Source of the DNA: an uncultured bacterium
GTDB lineage: Bacteria > Bacteroidota > Bacteroidia > Bacteroidales > Bacteroidaceae
DNA: 64,000 nucleotides
Reading direction: 5' to 3'
Assembly (NCBI GenBank): GCA_946188155.1
Contig: CAMHUC010000003.1
Span: forward strand, 1 to 64,000
Part shown: piece after piece, positions 14,936 through 23,855 of the stretch
Layout: the number at the start of each line of letters is the position of its first letter
How positions within the stretch are numbered: the first letter of the stretch is position 1
Made by a program: the position numbers and the translations under genes
Notes under the pieces: generated by a model
What the model was told of the DNA's origin: nothing
The model's input: the letters and a program-made list of their open reading frames with translations, nothing else
Database searches by the model: none

Positions 14936-16567
14936 TCAGTCTTTCTGCGTGATGCGTGAGCACATGGTGCGGAAGGCTCCGGGGGTGATGCCCATCACGG
15001 GGATGATGTCGTCGTCGGCCATGCCCAGGTGCTTCAGGATGAGGTAGACGGTCTGGTTGGGGGTAAGCTTTCCGTAGTTGCGGTCGGCCAGCTCGGCGAA
15101 GTCGGGATTCGTCTGGCGGTAGTAGGCGATGAAGTCGGTGGCGTCTTTCCGTTGCCATTTCAGCATGTTGCCGCCCGACAACAGTTCGGTGTACAGCCGG
15201 TGGCCGTTCTCCAGAGTCTTGCCCTGCGAGCGTTGCTCCTGGCGCTGCTCCCTGCGTTCCTGCTCCAGCTTGTCCATCTTCTTGCTTGTAGACTTCAGCT
15301 GCCTGGCCATCGACTTGAGCTCCTTGCTGGCCGACGACAGGTCGTCCTGTGTGGCAGCCAGCTCCTGATAGGCTGACTCCAGTTGCTCTGAAGCCGTCTG
15401 TAGTTGCTCTGAAGCCTTCTCCCTGGCCTTCCTGGCCCTCTGCCTGAGATACCAGAAGGTCGTGGCGCTGCCAAACAAGATAATCCCGCAGGCCAGGAGG
15501 GCATTCATCAGTTGCTGGTCGGCCTCCTTCTGCCCCACCTCCCGGTCGAAGGCTATCTGCTGCGCCCGGATGTTGTCCTCGCGCTGCTGGCGAGTCAGCG
15601 AGTCCTTCAGCTGCTGTGCCTGCCTCATCCATTCGCTGGCCTGCCGATAGTGGCCCGACTCTTGCTCTATGCTGCCCAGCAACCTCGTGATTTTAGCCTT
15701 GGAGCTTAGACTCTCGCTAATGCTTAATCCCTCCAGGAGCAGCCTCTTTGCCTTCAGCGTGTCGCCTTTCTTCAGGCTGATGTCTGCTAATTGACCATAG
15801 ATATTATCCTTAGGTGCTATGGAAATGGACTTTTCCAAGAACTCTTCAGCCTTGTCCGGGTCGATTGATGCGTATGCGACACCAAGGTTTCCCCATAAGG
15901 AGGCACGAAGAGAGGGGGGATTTGCAGAAACACTTTCAATTAACTTGATGCATTTATTAACATAAAACATACAGCTATCCCTTTTAGCTATATTGTCGTA
16001 CAAGAGGAACAGATTTTCATAGTCCCAAACAAGATGCTCCTCTTTTCTTGTGTGTTCAGAGCATTCTAAGGCTTTTTTAGCATAGCTCAGCGCCAACTCC
16101 ATTTCCTGAAAGTCCCCATTGATAAGAGAAATAAAGAGGTAGATATTATGCTGAAGAGCGTAATTGTCCGAATGCTTTAATAACATTTCAGCCTTCTTCA
16201 AATAGTCTAAGGCTTCTTTGTCTCTCTTCAAGTCGCAGAGGATACCACCTTTATAATAATAACACCGTGCCAGCTTGTCATCGTCACCGGCTGATTCATA
16301 ATAGTCTATGGCCAGGTTGATGATAGAGTCAGACTGAATAGGCTTATAGGCTTTGTAGCGGGATTGGGTTAATAAGAGTAGGTAGTATGCAGATAAATCT
16401 TCATCCAAGCTCGACGGGTTAAAATGCTCAATAAGATAGAGTGCTGAATCTGTCTGCTCCTGAGCCAACAAACTGTCTATTATTACCAATTGCCTTACCT
16501 CGCTCCCTTGATGAGTACAACTAATAAGGCAGATGATAACGAATATAATCGTGATGGTCTTTCTCAT
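14936..16567 (-). CDS. Membrane TPR sensor-regulator with C-terminal helix-turn-helix
   Basis: I start it at the ATG at 16567 (MRKTITIIFVIICLISC), giving 543 residues, because the longer frame runs into the promoter box at 16592-16599. The parts in order are: a lipoprotein-like or cleavable signal; tetratricopeptide repeats at about 30-330 (for example ARCYYYKGGILCDLKRDKEA); a transmembrane helix at about 352-373 (NALLACGIILFGSATTFWYL); a charged coiled coil at about 376-442; and a helical C-terminal domain (about 456-543, GKLTPNQTVYLILKHLGMAD) that resembles a LuxR/HTH-type DNA-binding end. I infer a one-component transmembrane regulator that senses an envelope signal. It is divergent from the small-protein/GLPGLI operon, its most likely target. 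Confidence 0.72.
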   Translation of the reverse strand: MRKTITIIFVIICLISCTHQGSEVRQLVIIDSLLAQEQTDSALYLIEHFNPSSLDEDLSAYYLLLLTQSRYKAYKPIQSDSIINLAIDYYESAGDDDKLARCYYYKGGILCDLKRDKEALDYLKKAEMLLKHSDNYALQHNIYLFISLINGDFQEMELALSYAKKALECSEHTRKEEHLVWDYENLFLLYDNIAKRDSCMFYVNKCIKLIESVSANPPSLRASLWGNLGVAYASIDPDKAEEFLEKSISIAPKDNIYGQLADISLKKGDTLKAKRLLLEGLSISESLSSKAKITRLLGSIEQESGHYRQASEWMRQAQQLKDSLTRQQREDNIRAQQIAFDREVGQKEADQQLMNALLACGIILFGSATTFWYLRQRARKAREKASEQLQTASEQLESAYQELAATQDDLSSASKELKSMARQLKSTSKKMDKLEQERREQRQEQRSQGKTLENGHRLYTELLSGGNMLKWQRKDATDFIAYYRQTNPDFAELADRNYGKLTPNQTVYLILKHLGMADDDIIPVMGITPGAFRTMCSRITQKD

Positions 16568-16591
16568 CTTTCTCAACTCTGATAATTTGTG

Positions 16592-16623
16592 CAAAGTTAA
16601 TCATTTTAGCTGAATTGTGCAAA
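16592..16623 (-). promoter_or_regulatory. Promoter of the TPR regulator
   Basis: The minus strand has TTTG (16623-16620), a 20-bp spacer and TAACTTTG (16599-16592), 25 bp before the chosen ATG. Confidence 0.75.
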
Positions 16624-16750
16624 TCATTAGTCATGCGGGGTGTTACAATTTGGGGGTGGTTTTGAAGGCTAAAATTTCATAACAACCTAATTATCAGACG
16701 TTTGTGTTTTGCTCTATTGTAACAACCGAAAATAAATAACTCAGGAAATA

Positions 16751-16782
16751 TTTGTTTTAATTAAAGGAATACTGTACTTTTG
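16751..16782 (+). promoter_or_regulatory. Promoter of the small-protein/GLPGLI operon
   Basis: TTTG (16751-16754), a 20-bp spacer and TACTTTTG (16775-16782), 26 bp before the first ATG. It is back to back with the regulator promoter, with about 127 bp between the two. Confidence 0.75.
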
Positions 16783-16807
16783 CAGCCGAATTCAAAATAG
16801 CAAAAGT

Positions 16808-17164
16808 ATGAAGAGAAAGATTTTATTAATCCTATTTAGCGTCTTGCTTTACACTTCATCAGATGTATATGCTGGACAAGATGATAATTGGAGAGATGGG
16901 GAAAAGCCACATCTTGCACCAAAAAGACCATTAGCGTATGTCGCTTATGATGAGTCAAGCGAACAACTGTCGGTATCATTCAGGAGAGCTGTCGATGAAG
17001 CTTGCCTATATGTATATAAGGATGGCTCCTTAGTCGGTATGGACTGGTTGGTTAATACGGTGGCAGGAACAACTTACACCTATTCTGCAGCAGAAGAGGG
17101 TATGTATACCATAGTGCTCCAGATAGGAGAAAGCACTGTTACATTGTTTGAAGAAACCATATAA
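16808..17164 (+). CDS. Small secreted DUF3244-like protein
   Basis: The protein has 118 residues with a signal peptide (about 1-22, cleaved near VYAG). The mature part of about 95 residues is beta-rich (LAYVAYDESSEQLSVSFRR, then ACLYVYKDGSLVG and GMYTIVLQIGESTVTLFEE), the pattern of DUF3244 proteins that are abundant in Bacteroidales and usually sit beside sensors or surface systems. It is predicted to be periplasmic or exported and has an immunoglobulin-like fold. It is the first gene of the operon driven from 16751-16782. No function is established. Confidence 0.7.
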   Translation: MKRKILLILFSVLLYTSSDVYAGQDDNWRDGEKPHLAPKRPLAYVAYDESSEQLSVSFRRAVDEACLYVYKDGSLVGMDWLVNTVAGTTYTYSAAEEGMYTIVLQIGESTVTLFEETI

Positions 17165-17218
17165 AAAAGATAAATCGTAGCTACGTTATATTATTAACAA
17201 TTTTAATTTAAAAAAGAA

Positions 17219-17416
17219 ATGAAGAAAATATTATTTATGCTAGCCCTTATGGGGGGCTTGGCTACAACAGCATCAGCTGAGAATAAACCTCGGCCCACAG
17301 AAGAACTCCAGATTATTATGACAGACTGCGGTACTACTCATTTCATTCCTGCAAATTGTACTGAAAAGGAAGCATGGGCATGGTTGGAGTACTGGACTGT
17401 TATGGATTGCAAATAA
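17219..17416 (+). CDS. 65-residue secreted peptide of unknown function
   Basis: A signal peptide (about 1-20, MKKILFMLALMGGLATTASA) leads to a mature peptide of about 45 residues with three cysteines (TDCGTT, PANCTE, MDCK) and two or three tryptophans. It lies 54 bp after the DUF3244 gene and is followed at once by a strong GC hairpin (17432-17463). The small size, exported form and neighbouring TonB-like barrel suggest a surface or signalling peptide, or the precursor of a small product. This is inference; I do not recognise the family. It is likely real: it has a good signal sequence and clean spacing. Confidence 0.62.
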   Translation: MKKILFMLALMGGLATTASAENKPRPTEELQIIMTDCGTTHFIPANCTEKEAWAWLEYWTVMDCK

Positions 17417-17431
17417 ACTTTTTAATGAGAG

Positions 17432-17463
17432 CCACCACCAGTATCTTATAATGCTGGTGGTGG
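17432..17463 (+). terminator. Intra-operon hairpin (partial terminator or mRNA stabiliser)
   Basis: CCACCACCAG (17432-17441) pairs perfectly with CTGGTGGTGG (17454-17463) across a 12-nt loop. Only three T residues follow, so read-through into the GLPGLI gene is expected. Confidence 0.65.
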
Positions 17464-17482
17464 TTTCGCGATAATTTAGAAT

Positions 17483-18280
17483 ATGAAGAAATGGTATTTA
17501 TTGGCTTTGATGCTAATGGTGATGCAGGCTGGCCTGTGTCAGGAACGGGGCGACGTGAAGTTTAGTGTTCACTATATTGCGCACTTCAAGCTTTATGCAG
17601 AAGCCCGGAATGAAATTACGGAAGAAAGGGTTCTCGACGTGGGGGACGGTTATAGCTGCTTCTATGGTCGCTGGCAGCAAAAGCGGCAGGACATCATGGA
17701 CAGTGTGATGGCGGCAGGAGGCAATAGAAACCAGGCAATGGTTTTGGCAATGGACTATCCCATACCGTGCCAATATTATTACATATATAACAATTATCCG
17801 ACGGCAGGCAAACGTACTGTAACCGACCAGATAATCAAGAGCTTCTACTATGAAGAAGCGATTGACCCCATCCAATGGACAATATTGGATCGCGACACTA
17901 CGGTGATGGGGTACCCCTGCGAGATGGCTACATGTGAGTATCGGAATCATCGCTGGACTGCCTGCTATACCCAGGAAATACCGGTGCCTCTCGGCCCTTG
18001 GAAACTGCATGGCCTGCCTGGCATGATCCTGTCGGCATGGGACGACAGTGGCGTTTTCGCTTTTGAAGGGATTGAAATCCGGCAGGAGCGTAGACAGGCA
18101 CGCTCTCCCAAATTGAACAACTCCATCAAGTGTACGCGTAATGACATCAAGGCGATGCAGCGGGAAATGTACAGCAATCCCGAGGACTTTGCAAAACGTT
18201 TTGGTGCAACAGGAAAAGGAACAGATGCGAATGGCAGGCCGATTGTCTATAAAGAAAGAACAGCGCTGTTTATGGATTAG
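17483..18280 (+). CDS. GLPGLI family protein
   Basis: The protein has 265 residues with a signal peptide (about 1-19, MKKWYLLALMLMVMQAG). It carries the family hallmark GPWKLHGLPGMILSA at about 175-190, after CEYRNHRWTACYTQEIPVP. GLPGLI proteins are Bacteroidetes exported proteins without known activity, commonly encoded next to a TonB-receptor-like barrel, as here. The 3' end overlaps the start of that barrel gene by about 55 nt, so the two are translationally linked. The segment YRNHRWTACYTQEIP is typical of the family. Confidence 0.85.
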   Translation: MKKWYLLALMLMVMQAGLCQERGDVKFSVHYIAHFKLYAEARNEITEERVLDVGDGYSCFYGRWQQKRQDIMDSVMAAGGNRNQAMVLAMDYPIPCQYYYIYNNYPTAGKRTVTDQIIKSFYYEEAIDPIQWTILDRDTTVMGYPCEMATCEYRNHRWTACYTQEIPVPLGPWKLHGLPGMILSAWDDSGVFAFEGIEIRQERRQARSPKLNNSIKCTRNDIKAMQREMYSNPEDFAKRFGATGKGTDANGRPIVYKERTALFMD

Positions 18281-20825
18281 CCGACTGGCGACAGTCGTCA
18301 TGTCGGCCGTGCTGACGTTTGCCCCTGTCTGGTCGCAGACCTTTACAGGTACGGTCAGAGGTGAGGGTGCCGGACTGCTGATGGGTGCAAACGTTGTGGC
18401 TACTGCCGATGGCAACAAGACTGTGGCATACAGCATTACCGACGACGAGGGGCGCTATCGGCTGGTGATTCCAGAGGGGAGCTCTTCGCTTCAGGTTCAT
18501 GTGAGCTACCTCGGTTTCCAGACGAAAAGAATACCTTCGGGCCAGCTGAAGGACGGGATGACAATCACCTTGGCCAAAAGTGAATTCAGACTGAGAGAAG
18601 TACGGGTAAGGCCTGACCAGATCAGGAAGGCGGGCGATACGCTCACTTACTCCGTGGCAAGCTTTCGCCATCAGCAGGACCGGAGCATTGCCGACGTCAT
18701 TGCCAAGATGCCCGGCATTGAGGTGAAAGACGACGGCCGGGTGGAATATCAGGGAAAGGCCATCAACAAATTCTATATTGAAGGGCTCGACCTGATGGGA
18801 ACGCAATACGGCGCAGCTAATAAGAATCTCTCGGCAGACAAAGTGCTGAGCGTGCAGGTGATAGAAAACCATCAGCCGGTGAAGTCGCTCAGGGGCGTGA
18901 CATTCAGCGACCAGGCAGCACTGAACATCGTCCTGAAGGATAATGCCAAGGCCGCGTGGAACGGCACAGCCGACGTAGGCGTGGGCTACGGGGACGAACT
19001 GCTTTACGACTGTAGGCTGACGGGCATGCGCTTCAGCAAGAAGTTTCAGACCCTCATGATGTATAAGAACAACAATACGGGCAGGGACATCGGAAAAGAG
19101 GTACACGAACTGGCCTCCCTTTCCAGAGCCGTGCCGAATACCGAATACGGCATCCTGAGAATGCCGGAAGCGGGTGGGGCCTATATGGACAGGGAAAGAT
19201 ACACCTTCAATCGGAGCCACCTGCTGGCGGGTAACTGGCTCTGGCGTCTGGGCAAGGATTCTGAGCTGCGCATACAGGGCAGCGGCTTCATGGACAAGCA
19301 GGATATGCAAAGCCGGCATAAGACTGTCTACCTGACGCTGGCCGGCCTCCCCTGCCTGCTGGAGGAGACGGAGCTTGCCAATACCCGCAGCGAGTGGAAA
19401 GGAGAAGCCAACTACCAGTATAATGGAGCCAGAACTTTCATCCGTAATAACCTGAAGGGCTACATCGACTTTAATAAGAGTACAGGAACATCACGGGTCA
19501 ACGGCATGGCGACGGAGATGATGACAAGACCCAGGAGACGGAGCCTTGCAAACTATTTTCAGATGTCGCACACGGCGGTTTCAAAAAATGTCTACGAGGT
19601 GGGCAGCAGCACGAACTATGACTATCTGCCGGGAATGCTGCTCACGCTCAACGGACTTACGGAAAGGCTCGACCTTAAATTCCTCGCTACGCAGAATTAT
19701 GTCAGGCAGAAGACGGGATTTGGAAAGCATTACGTCAACAACCAGCTGGGCCTGGACTACCATCGCCAGCAGATCGGTGTGGAAATCGGCGAGTCCGGCG
19801 GCAGGCAGAGTCATGCGTATCTTCTGCTGCAACCCTACTTGACTACTTCGCTTTCCTTGAACTTCGGCCAGCTACACTTAGAGGCAGCAGCCAAGATAAG
19901 CTATTCGCATCAGGAATACCGGCAGTCGAAGAGTGACGCTGTGCGGGTTGAGCCGTCGGTATATACCAACTGGCAGCTGACCCCGGTGTCGAAACTGATT
20001 CTGAACCTGCGGAGCGATGCCCGCCCGCTGATGGGAAAAGCCATCTACGACACTCCTGTCTTTACCGGCTACCAGACGAGGCAGGTACACCTCGGCCAGG
20101 TTGATACGCAGTGGACGCAAACAGCCGTACTCACCTATCAGCTCTCGAATCCCGTCAGCGGTCTGTTCTTCAACATTCAGCCCAATTATAGCCGCACGAC
20201 GGCAAATCTCCTCTACGAGGCAAGCCTGGATGAGCGTATCTATACGCTGAAAGCCACCGACCGGAAGTATACCACAGCGTCCAGGGGTGTTTCTGCACGC
20301 ATCAGCAAGTCATTCCGAGTGGCAAGGACTGTGGTGTCCATGAGCGGCAGCTGGGCAGCCAACGACTATAGCATCCTGGTTGGGAGCCGCGTCGACGATG
20401 CCAGGATGAACATTGCATCAGTGGCTCTGGAATATTCTCTGAGGCCTGTCAGGCAATTCTCGCTTGAAGGCAAGTCGACGCTGCTGACCAGCCGTCAGCA
20501 GAATCTTTCCCATCAAGAAATGTCGGCAGGCGGCACATCGCGCTGGCAGCATTATCTCAACCTGTATTTCTTTCCCACCGCAAAATGGATGGTTGGGGTG
20601 AAGAACGAGTTGTTCCATGACAGCGAAGAGGCGCATCCTGCCAGATATTTCTGCGACCTGACGGTGAGTTATAAGGTGAGCCGTTGGGAATTGTCTCTGG
20701 CTGCCAATAATCTTGTGGGCAATTCCCTGTATGAGACACGAACGCTTGGCAACACCGTGCAACTCTACTCCGTCACCCGCCTGCGCCCCAGGGAAATCCT
20801 CTGCAAGTTCAGCGTTGATTTGTAG
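18225..20825 (+). CDS. TonB-receptor-like outer membrane beta-barrel paired with GLPGLI
   Basis: The start is uncertain: 18225 (MRMAGRLSIKK) or 18231, both inside the GLPGLI gene. From 18225 it has 866 residues. A long n-region and hydrophobic signal (RLATVVMSAVLTFAPVWSQ) lead to a carboxypeptidase-regulatory-like domain (FTGTVRGEGAGL through VSYLGFQTK). A plug-like domain follows (DTLTYSVASFRHQQDRSIAD, then KMPGIEVKDDGRVEYQGKAI), then a long beta barrel ending in a typical outer-membrane strand. It probably moves a small peptide or other ligand across the outer membrane together with the GLPGLI protein. No substrate is known. It converges on the PD40 gene with a 17-bp overlap. Confidence 0.82.
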   Translation: MRMAGRLSIKKEQRCLWISRLATVVMSAVLTFAPVWSQTFTGTVRGEGAGLLMGANVVATADGNKTVAYSITDDEGRYRLVIPEGSSSLQVHVSYLGFQTKRIPSGQLKDGMTITLAKSEFRLREVRVRPDQIRKAGDTLTYSVASFRHQQDRSIADVIAKMPGIEVKDDGRVEYQGKAINKFYIEGLDLMGTQYGAANKNLSADKVLSVQVIENHQPVKSLRGVTFSDQAALNIVLKDNAKAAWNGTADVGVGYGDELLYDCRLTGMRFSKKFQTLMMYKNNNTGRDIGKEVHELASLSRAVPNTEYGILRMPEAGGAYMDRERYTFNRSHLLAGNWLWRLGKDSELRIQGSGFMDKQDMQSRHKTVYLTLAGLPCLLEETELANTRSEWKGEANYQYNGARTFIRNNLKGYIDFNKSTGTSRVNGMATEMMTRPRRRSLANYFQMSHTAVSKNVYEVGSSTNYDYLPGMLLTLNGLTERLDLKFLATQNYVRQKTGFGKHYVNNQLGLDYHRQQIGVEIGESGGRQSHAYLLLQPYLTTSLSLNFGQLHLEAAAKISYSHQEYRQSKSDAVRVEPSVYTNWQLTPVSKLILNLRSDARPLMGKAIYDTPVFTGYQTRQVHLGQVDTQWTQTAVLTYQLSNPVSGLFFNIQPNYSRTTANLLYEASLDERIYTLKATDRKYTTASRGVSARISKSFRVARTVVSMSGSWAANDYSILVGSRVDDARMNIASVALEYSLRPVRQFSLEGKSTLLTSRQQNLSHQEMSAGGTSRWQHYLNLYFFPTAKWMVGVKNELFHDSEEAHPARYFCDLTVSYKVSRWELSLAANNLVGNSLYETRTLGNTVQLYSVTRLRPREILCKFSVDL

Positions 20826-22365
20826 GGCGCACACCAAAGGACGTGCGCTGGTCGCTGTTGATGAGTCGGCTGGCCTGGCGACTGTCGAAGCGGACGGGGC
20901 CGGTGACGAATTCGGGCACATTGAACGACAGGAAGCGGTCGCGATAGAATCGGCGCGGGTTGCGCTGGGGCAGCATGAAGGCCTTGGCGGCGCGGCCCTC
21001 GGTGTCGACGTGGCAGAAGTAGGGGCGGGTGAATAGCCCGTCGTCGCGGCGGGAGCTGAACACGAGCCAGCGGGAGTTGGTACACCAGTTGTGGAACGAC
21101 TCGGTGTCGCTGGAGTTGGCCGCCGTCATGGGGTGGCTCTCACCAGTCTGGAGGTCGAGCAGGAAGAGGTCGGCCTCGTGGTGCCAGATGCTGAACTGTC
21201 CGTAGTCGGCGAGGGTGCAGCAGAGGAATCGGCCGTCGTAGGAGGGTCGTGGGAAGCAGACTGACTTCCGCTGTGCGGCAGCATCGATGATGGTGTCGAT
21301 GCGCTGTCCGAAGGAGCCTGTGGCGGGGTCGAAACTGATGCGGCAGAGGCTGTAGCGGAGGGAGTCGAGGTGCTGGGTGACATCAGCCACGGCACGGGCG
21401 GCACAGAAATAGATGGAGCGGCCGTCGGGGGAGAACACGGGGTAGGTCTCGAAGACGGAGTCCTGCTTGACCAGGGGGGACAGCAGCAGCTCGTTCTTCT
21501 CGACGTCGTAGACCTGGATGTCGGAGGCCTCGTCGAATACCTCGATGCGGTTGGGGTGGGCGCTGTGGAACAGCTGGCTGGTCTTGTTGGTGGAGTAGGC
21601 GATGTATCGGCCTGAGGGATGCCAGTAGGGATAGACGCACAGGCCGAGCGTAGCGGGCGTCTTGGTGTCGTAGGCCGCCATCGACCCGTCAGCCTTGCGC
21701 AGCAGCGTGGCGCCGTGCTTGCCTCGTATGTGGAGGCTCATGGCGGTGGGGGTGCCACGGTTGAAGCTGTGGCAGTTGACGCAGCCCTCGAACTGGGTGT
21801 TCTCTATCAGCGTCTGCTCATCGAACGAGCTGAGGCAGCGTTCGTAGATGCCCATCTTGCTCCACACCTCGTGGCCCGGGGCTATCAGTCGGTAGCAGAG
21901 GCCGTAGTCGATGCTGTCGCTGCTGACGTGGAGGGTGAAGGGTCGGTAGGCGTGCCAGCCGTCGGCGTACTTCGCCGCGACGTTGACGCTGAGTGAGTCG
22001 CCACGGCTCTGGGCGAGCAGCTGGTGCCAGTCGTCGATGTCGAAGTCGGTGGACTCCTCGCCCTGGCTGTGGAGACTGTTGCCGTGGCTGTCGGTGATGA
22101 CGGCATCGATGAGCAGTGCCTCTTCGTCGGCCATGCAGAAGTTGAGAGGGGCGATGTTTGCGGGGATGGTCACGCCGAGGTAGTCGGGGTAGATGGCGGG
22201 CGTGTCGGCCTCCTGCTTGGCATTGCTGACGGTCTCGGCGGTGCAGGCGGCGAAAAAGAGGAGAGAGGTGAGGGGTAGGAGGCGAGAGGTGAGAGGTGAG
22301 GGGCGAGAGGTGAGAGGCGAGAGGTGAAAGATTACCTGGAGAGTGGAGGAGAGGAACTGTTTCAT
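20809..22365 (-). CDS. CxxCH-containing beta-propeller (PD40) lipoprotein, copy B
   Basis: The protein has 518 residues. The signal peptide is unusual because its hydrophobic part is encoded by GAGAGGT-type heptamers (22259-22330; SPLTSRPSPLTSR) before the lipobox LFFAAC. The mature protein starts with a conserved block (IYPDYLGVTIPANIAPLNF), carries a single c-type heme motif CVNCH at about 195, and then PD40/TolB-like propeller blades (YWHPSGRYIAYS, VFSPDGRSIYFC, SYDGRFLCCTLADYG). It is a paralogue of the gene at 23852-25360. I infer an outer-leaflet or periplasmic heme-binding propeller; electron transfer or binding is unproven. It overlaps the upstream DUF6057 gene by 4 nt. Confidence 0.78.
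   Translation of the reverse strand: MKQFLSSTLQVIFHLSPLTSRPSPLTSRLLPLTSLLFFAACTAETVSNAKQEADTPAIYPDYLGVTIPANIAPLNFCMADEEALLIDAVITDSHGNSLHSQGEESTDFDIDDWHQLLAQSRGDSLSVNVAAKYADGWHAYRPFTLHVSSDSIDYGLCYRLIAPGHEVWSKMGIYERCLSSFDEQTLIENTQFEGCVNCHSFNRGTPTAMSLHIRGKHGATLLRKADGSMAAYDTKTPATLGLCVYPYWHPSGRYIAYSTNKTSQLFHSAHPNRIEVFDEASDIQVYDVEKNELLLSPLVKQDSVFETYPVFSPDGRSIYFCAARAVADVTQHLDSLRYSLCRISFDPATGSFGQRIDTIIDAAAQRKSVCFPRPSYDGRFLCCTLADYGQFSIWHHEADLFLLDLQTGESHPMTAANSSDTESFHNWCTNSRWLVFSSRRDDGLFTRPYFCHVDTEGRAAKAFMLPQRNPRRFYRDRFLSFNVPEFVTGPVRFDSRQASRLINSDQRTSFGVRPTNQR
22259..22330. repeat. GAGAGGT heptamer array inside a signal peptide
   Basis: About ten degenerate 7-nt units (GAGAGGT, GAGGGGC, GAGAGGC) cover codons about 12-36 of the PD40 copy B gene. 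The array forms most of its signal sequence. Confidence 0.92.
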
Positions 22366-23855
22366 TGTTTTTCTATTTGGTGCATGAAGTTGGTATATCG
22401 CTCACGGTCGCCAGTGAGCATGTAGTAGGCCATCAGGTACTGGAGTGCCAGGTGGTTGTCGCGGTTGCTCAGGTAGAGGCTTTCGAGCATCTCGGGGGTC
22501 ACGTGGTCGCCGAAGTAGAAGTCATCGCGGTAGCCCATCTTCCTGAGCCGTCCGTATTCGGGGTGCTTGGCGATGGCCTCTTCATTGCCCAGCAGCGCCA
22601 TCGTCTCGCTGGCCCACTGGCTGTAGAAGAGGGTCTTCTCAAGGGCAGAGAGGTATTTATGAGCCACCTTGTACTGGCCGCTGATGAGGTTGGTCTCGGC
22701 CAGCCGCTTGTAACAGCGGGCACTCTTCTGAAAGTCGAGGATGGCCTCCTGGGCCTCGAACACGGTGCGCTGGGCGATGCTGACCATGCCCAGCTGGTAG
22801 AAGGCTTCGGCCGTGGGCAGCGGACTGATGGCGTCAGTGCCCACGTCGGGCAGCAGGCCGTGGAGTCCGTTCTGGCGGTAGTCGAACAGGTGGTCGGGTA
22901 GCTGGCCGTGCATGGCCAGTGCGAGGTTCTGCACGGTGACACCTATCTGGTTGTTGGGTTTCTCGCGGTTGATGGTCTCGAGTATGCGGTTCCACTGCTG
23001 ATAGCGGGCCATGAAGTCGTAGTGCATCACGCGCTCGGCCTTCAGGTTGGCGTTCTTCCAGATGAGTGGACCCATCACGGCGCAAATAAAGAGGTAAGAG
23101 GTGAGAGGGATGATGATGTTGTTTACAGTTGACGGTTTACGGTTTACAGTTGACGGTTTACGGTTTACAGATGACGGTTGACGCTTTACAGTTGACAGTT
23201 GACGATTTACAGATGACATGTCGGCATGCCTTCCGCCTTTAGAGGTATTCTTCTGTAAACCGTAAACTGTAAACAGTAAACAAAAAACACAAAGCATGGC
23301 CGCCCAGAGCAGCCAGGGCGACTCGGCGGGGTAGCGATAGTAGTGGCCCCAGGGGCTGGCCATCCAGTAGAGTAGGGGTATGGCGATGACGAGCATTGCG
23401 CCCTGCATCCAGTGCTTCTTGGGCAGGCTGGTGAATGCGCGGACTACGAGCAGCAGGAGCAGTACTGCCCAGGGGCCGCCCATCAGCGCATTCTCGTCGA
23501 GCAGGAAGAGCCACAGCAGCAGCGAGGGCACGAAGGTCAGGCCGTAGAGAATCGGGGGCAAGGGGAATCGAAGGGCGCTGGTACACCCCCGAAGCATCAA
23601 CAGCTGTATGGCCGCGAGCAGCAAGGCGATGATGGCGGCCCCCACCCAGGCGAAGAGGAAGAACTGTGTGGAGAAGCGCCCCAGCAGGTCGGCCACGCCG
23701 CCGGGCTGACGGATGATGTCAAAGACGTAGGCACTGTCGAAGAGGAACAGCTGATACTGCTCCTGGTAGTGCAGATGGTGCGGATAGACCAGTGCGAAGA
23801 ACAGCAGTGCGGCCACCGCGAAGAGGAGCGTATATAGATAATGTATATGCTTCAT
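22362..23855 (-). CDS. DUF6057-like membrane protein, copy B
   Basis: The protein has 497 residues. The N-terminal half holds about six to seven membrane helices (first near 5-22, then 62-90, 100-118, 125-140, 150-166 and 175-190). A hydrophilic linker at about residues 188-246 is largely built from heptamers (SSVNRQLSTVKRQ and similar). The C-terminal half is soluble and helical, like TPR repeats (AEAFYQLGMVSIAQRTVFEA, LISGQYKVAHKYLSALEK). It is coupled by 4-nt ATGA overlaps to the PD40 lipoproteins on both sides. It is a paralogue of the gene at 27047-28822. Role unknown; I infer a membrane partner of the heme propeller. Confidence 0.75.
   Translation of the reverse strand: MKHIHYLYTLLFAVAALLFFALVYPHHLHYQEQYQLFLFDSAYVFDIIRQPGGVADLLGRFSTQFFLFAWVGAAIIALLLAAIQLLMLRGCTSALRFPLPPILYGLTFVPSLLLWLFLLDENALMGGPWAVLLLLLVVRAFTSLPKKHWMQGAMLVIAIPLLYWMASPWGHYYRYPAESPWLLWAAMLCVFCLLFTVYGLQKNTSKGGRHADMSSVNRQLSTVKRQPSSVNRKPSTVNRKPSTVNNIIIPLTSYLFICAVMGPLIWKNANLKAERVMHYDFMARYQQWNRILETINREKPNNQIGVTVQNLALAMHGQLPDHLFDYRQNGLHGLLPDVGTDAISPLPTAEAFYQLGMVSIAQRTVFEAQEAILDFQKSARCYKRLAETNLISGQYKVAHKYLSALEKTLFYSQWASETMALLGNEEAIAKHPEYGRLRKMGYRDDFYFGDHVTPEMLESLYLSNRDNHLALQYLMAYYMLTGDRERYTNFMHQIEKQ
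23121..23289. repeat. Two opposed heptamer arrays inside the DUF6057 copy B gene
   Basis: GTTTACR/GTTGACR units (23121-23217) and, in the opposite orientation, TAAACYG-type units (23253-23289) encode the linker between membrane and soluble halves. The two arrays can base-pair in the mRNA. Confidence 0.9.

Noticed and set aside
14936..16567. Hybrid two-component regulator or anti-sigma/ECF pair for the glycan locus
   Set aside because: No histidine kinase, receiver or sigma-factor motifs are present. The protein is TPR-TM-coiled coil-HTH and is divergent from the GLPGLI operon, not the Sus operon.
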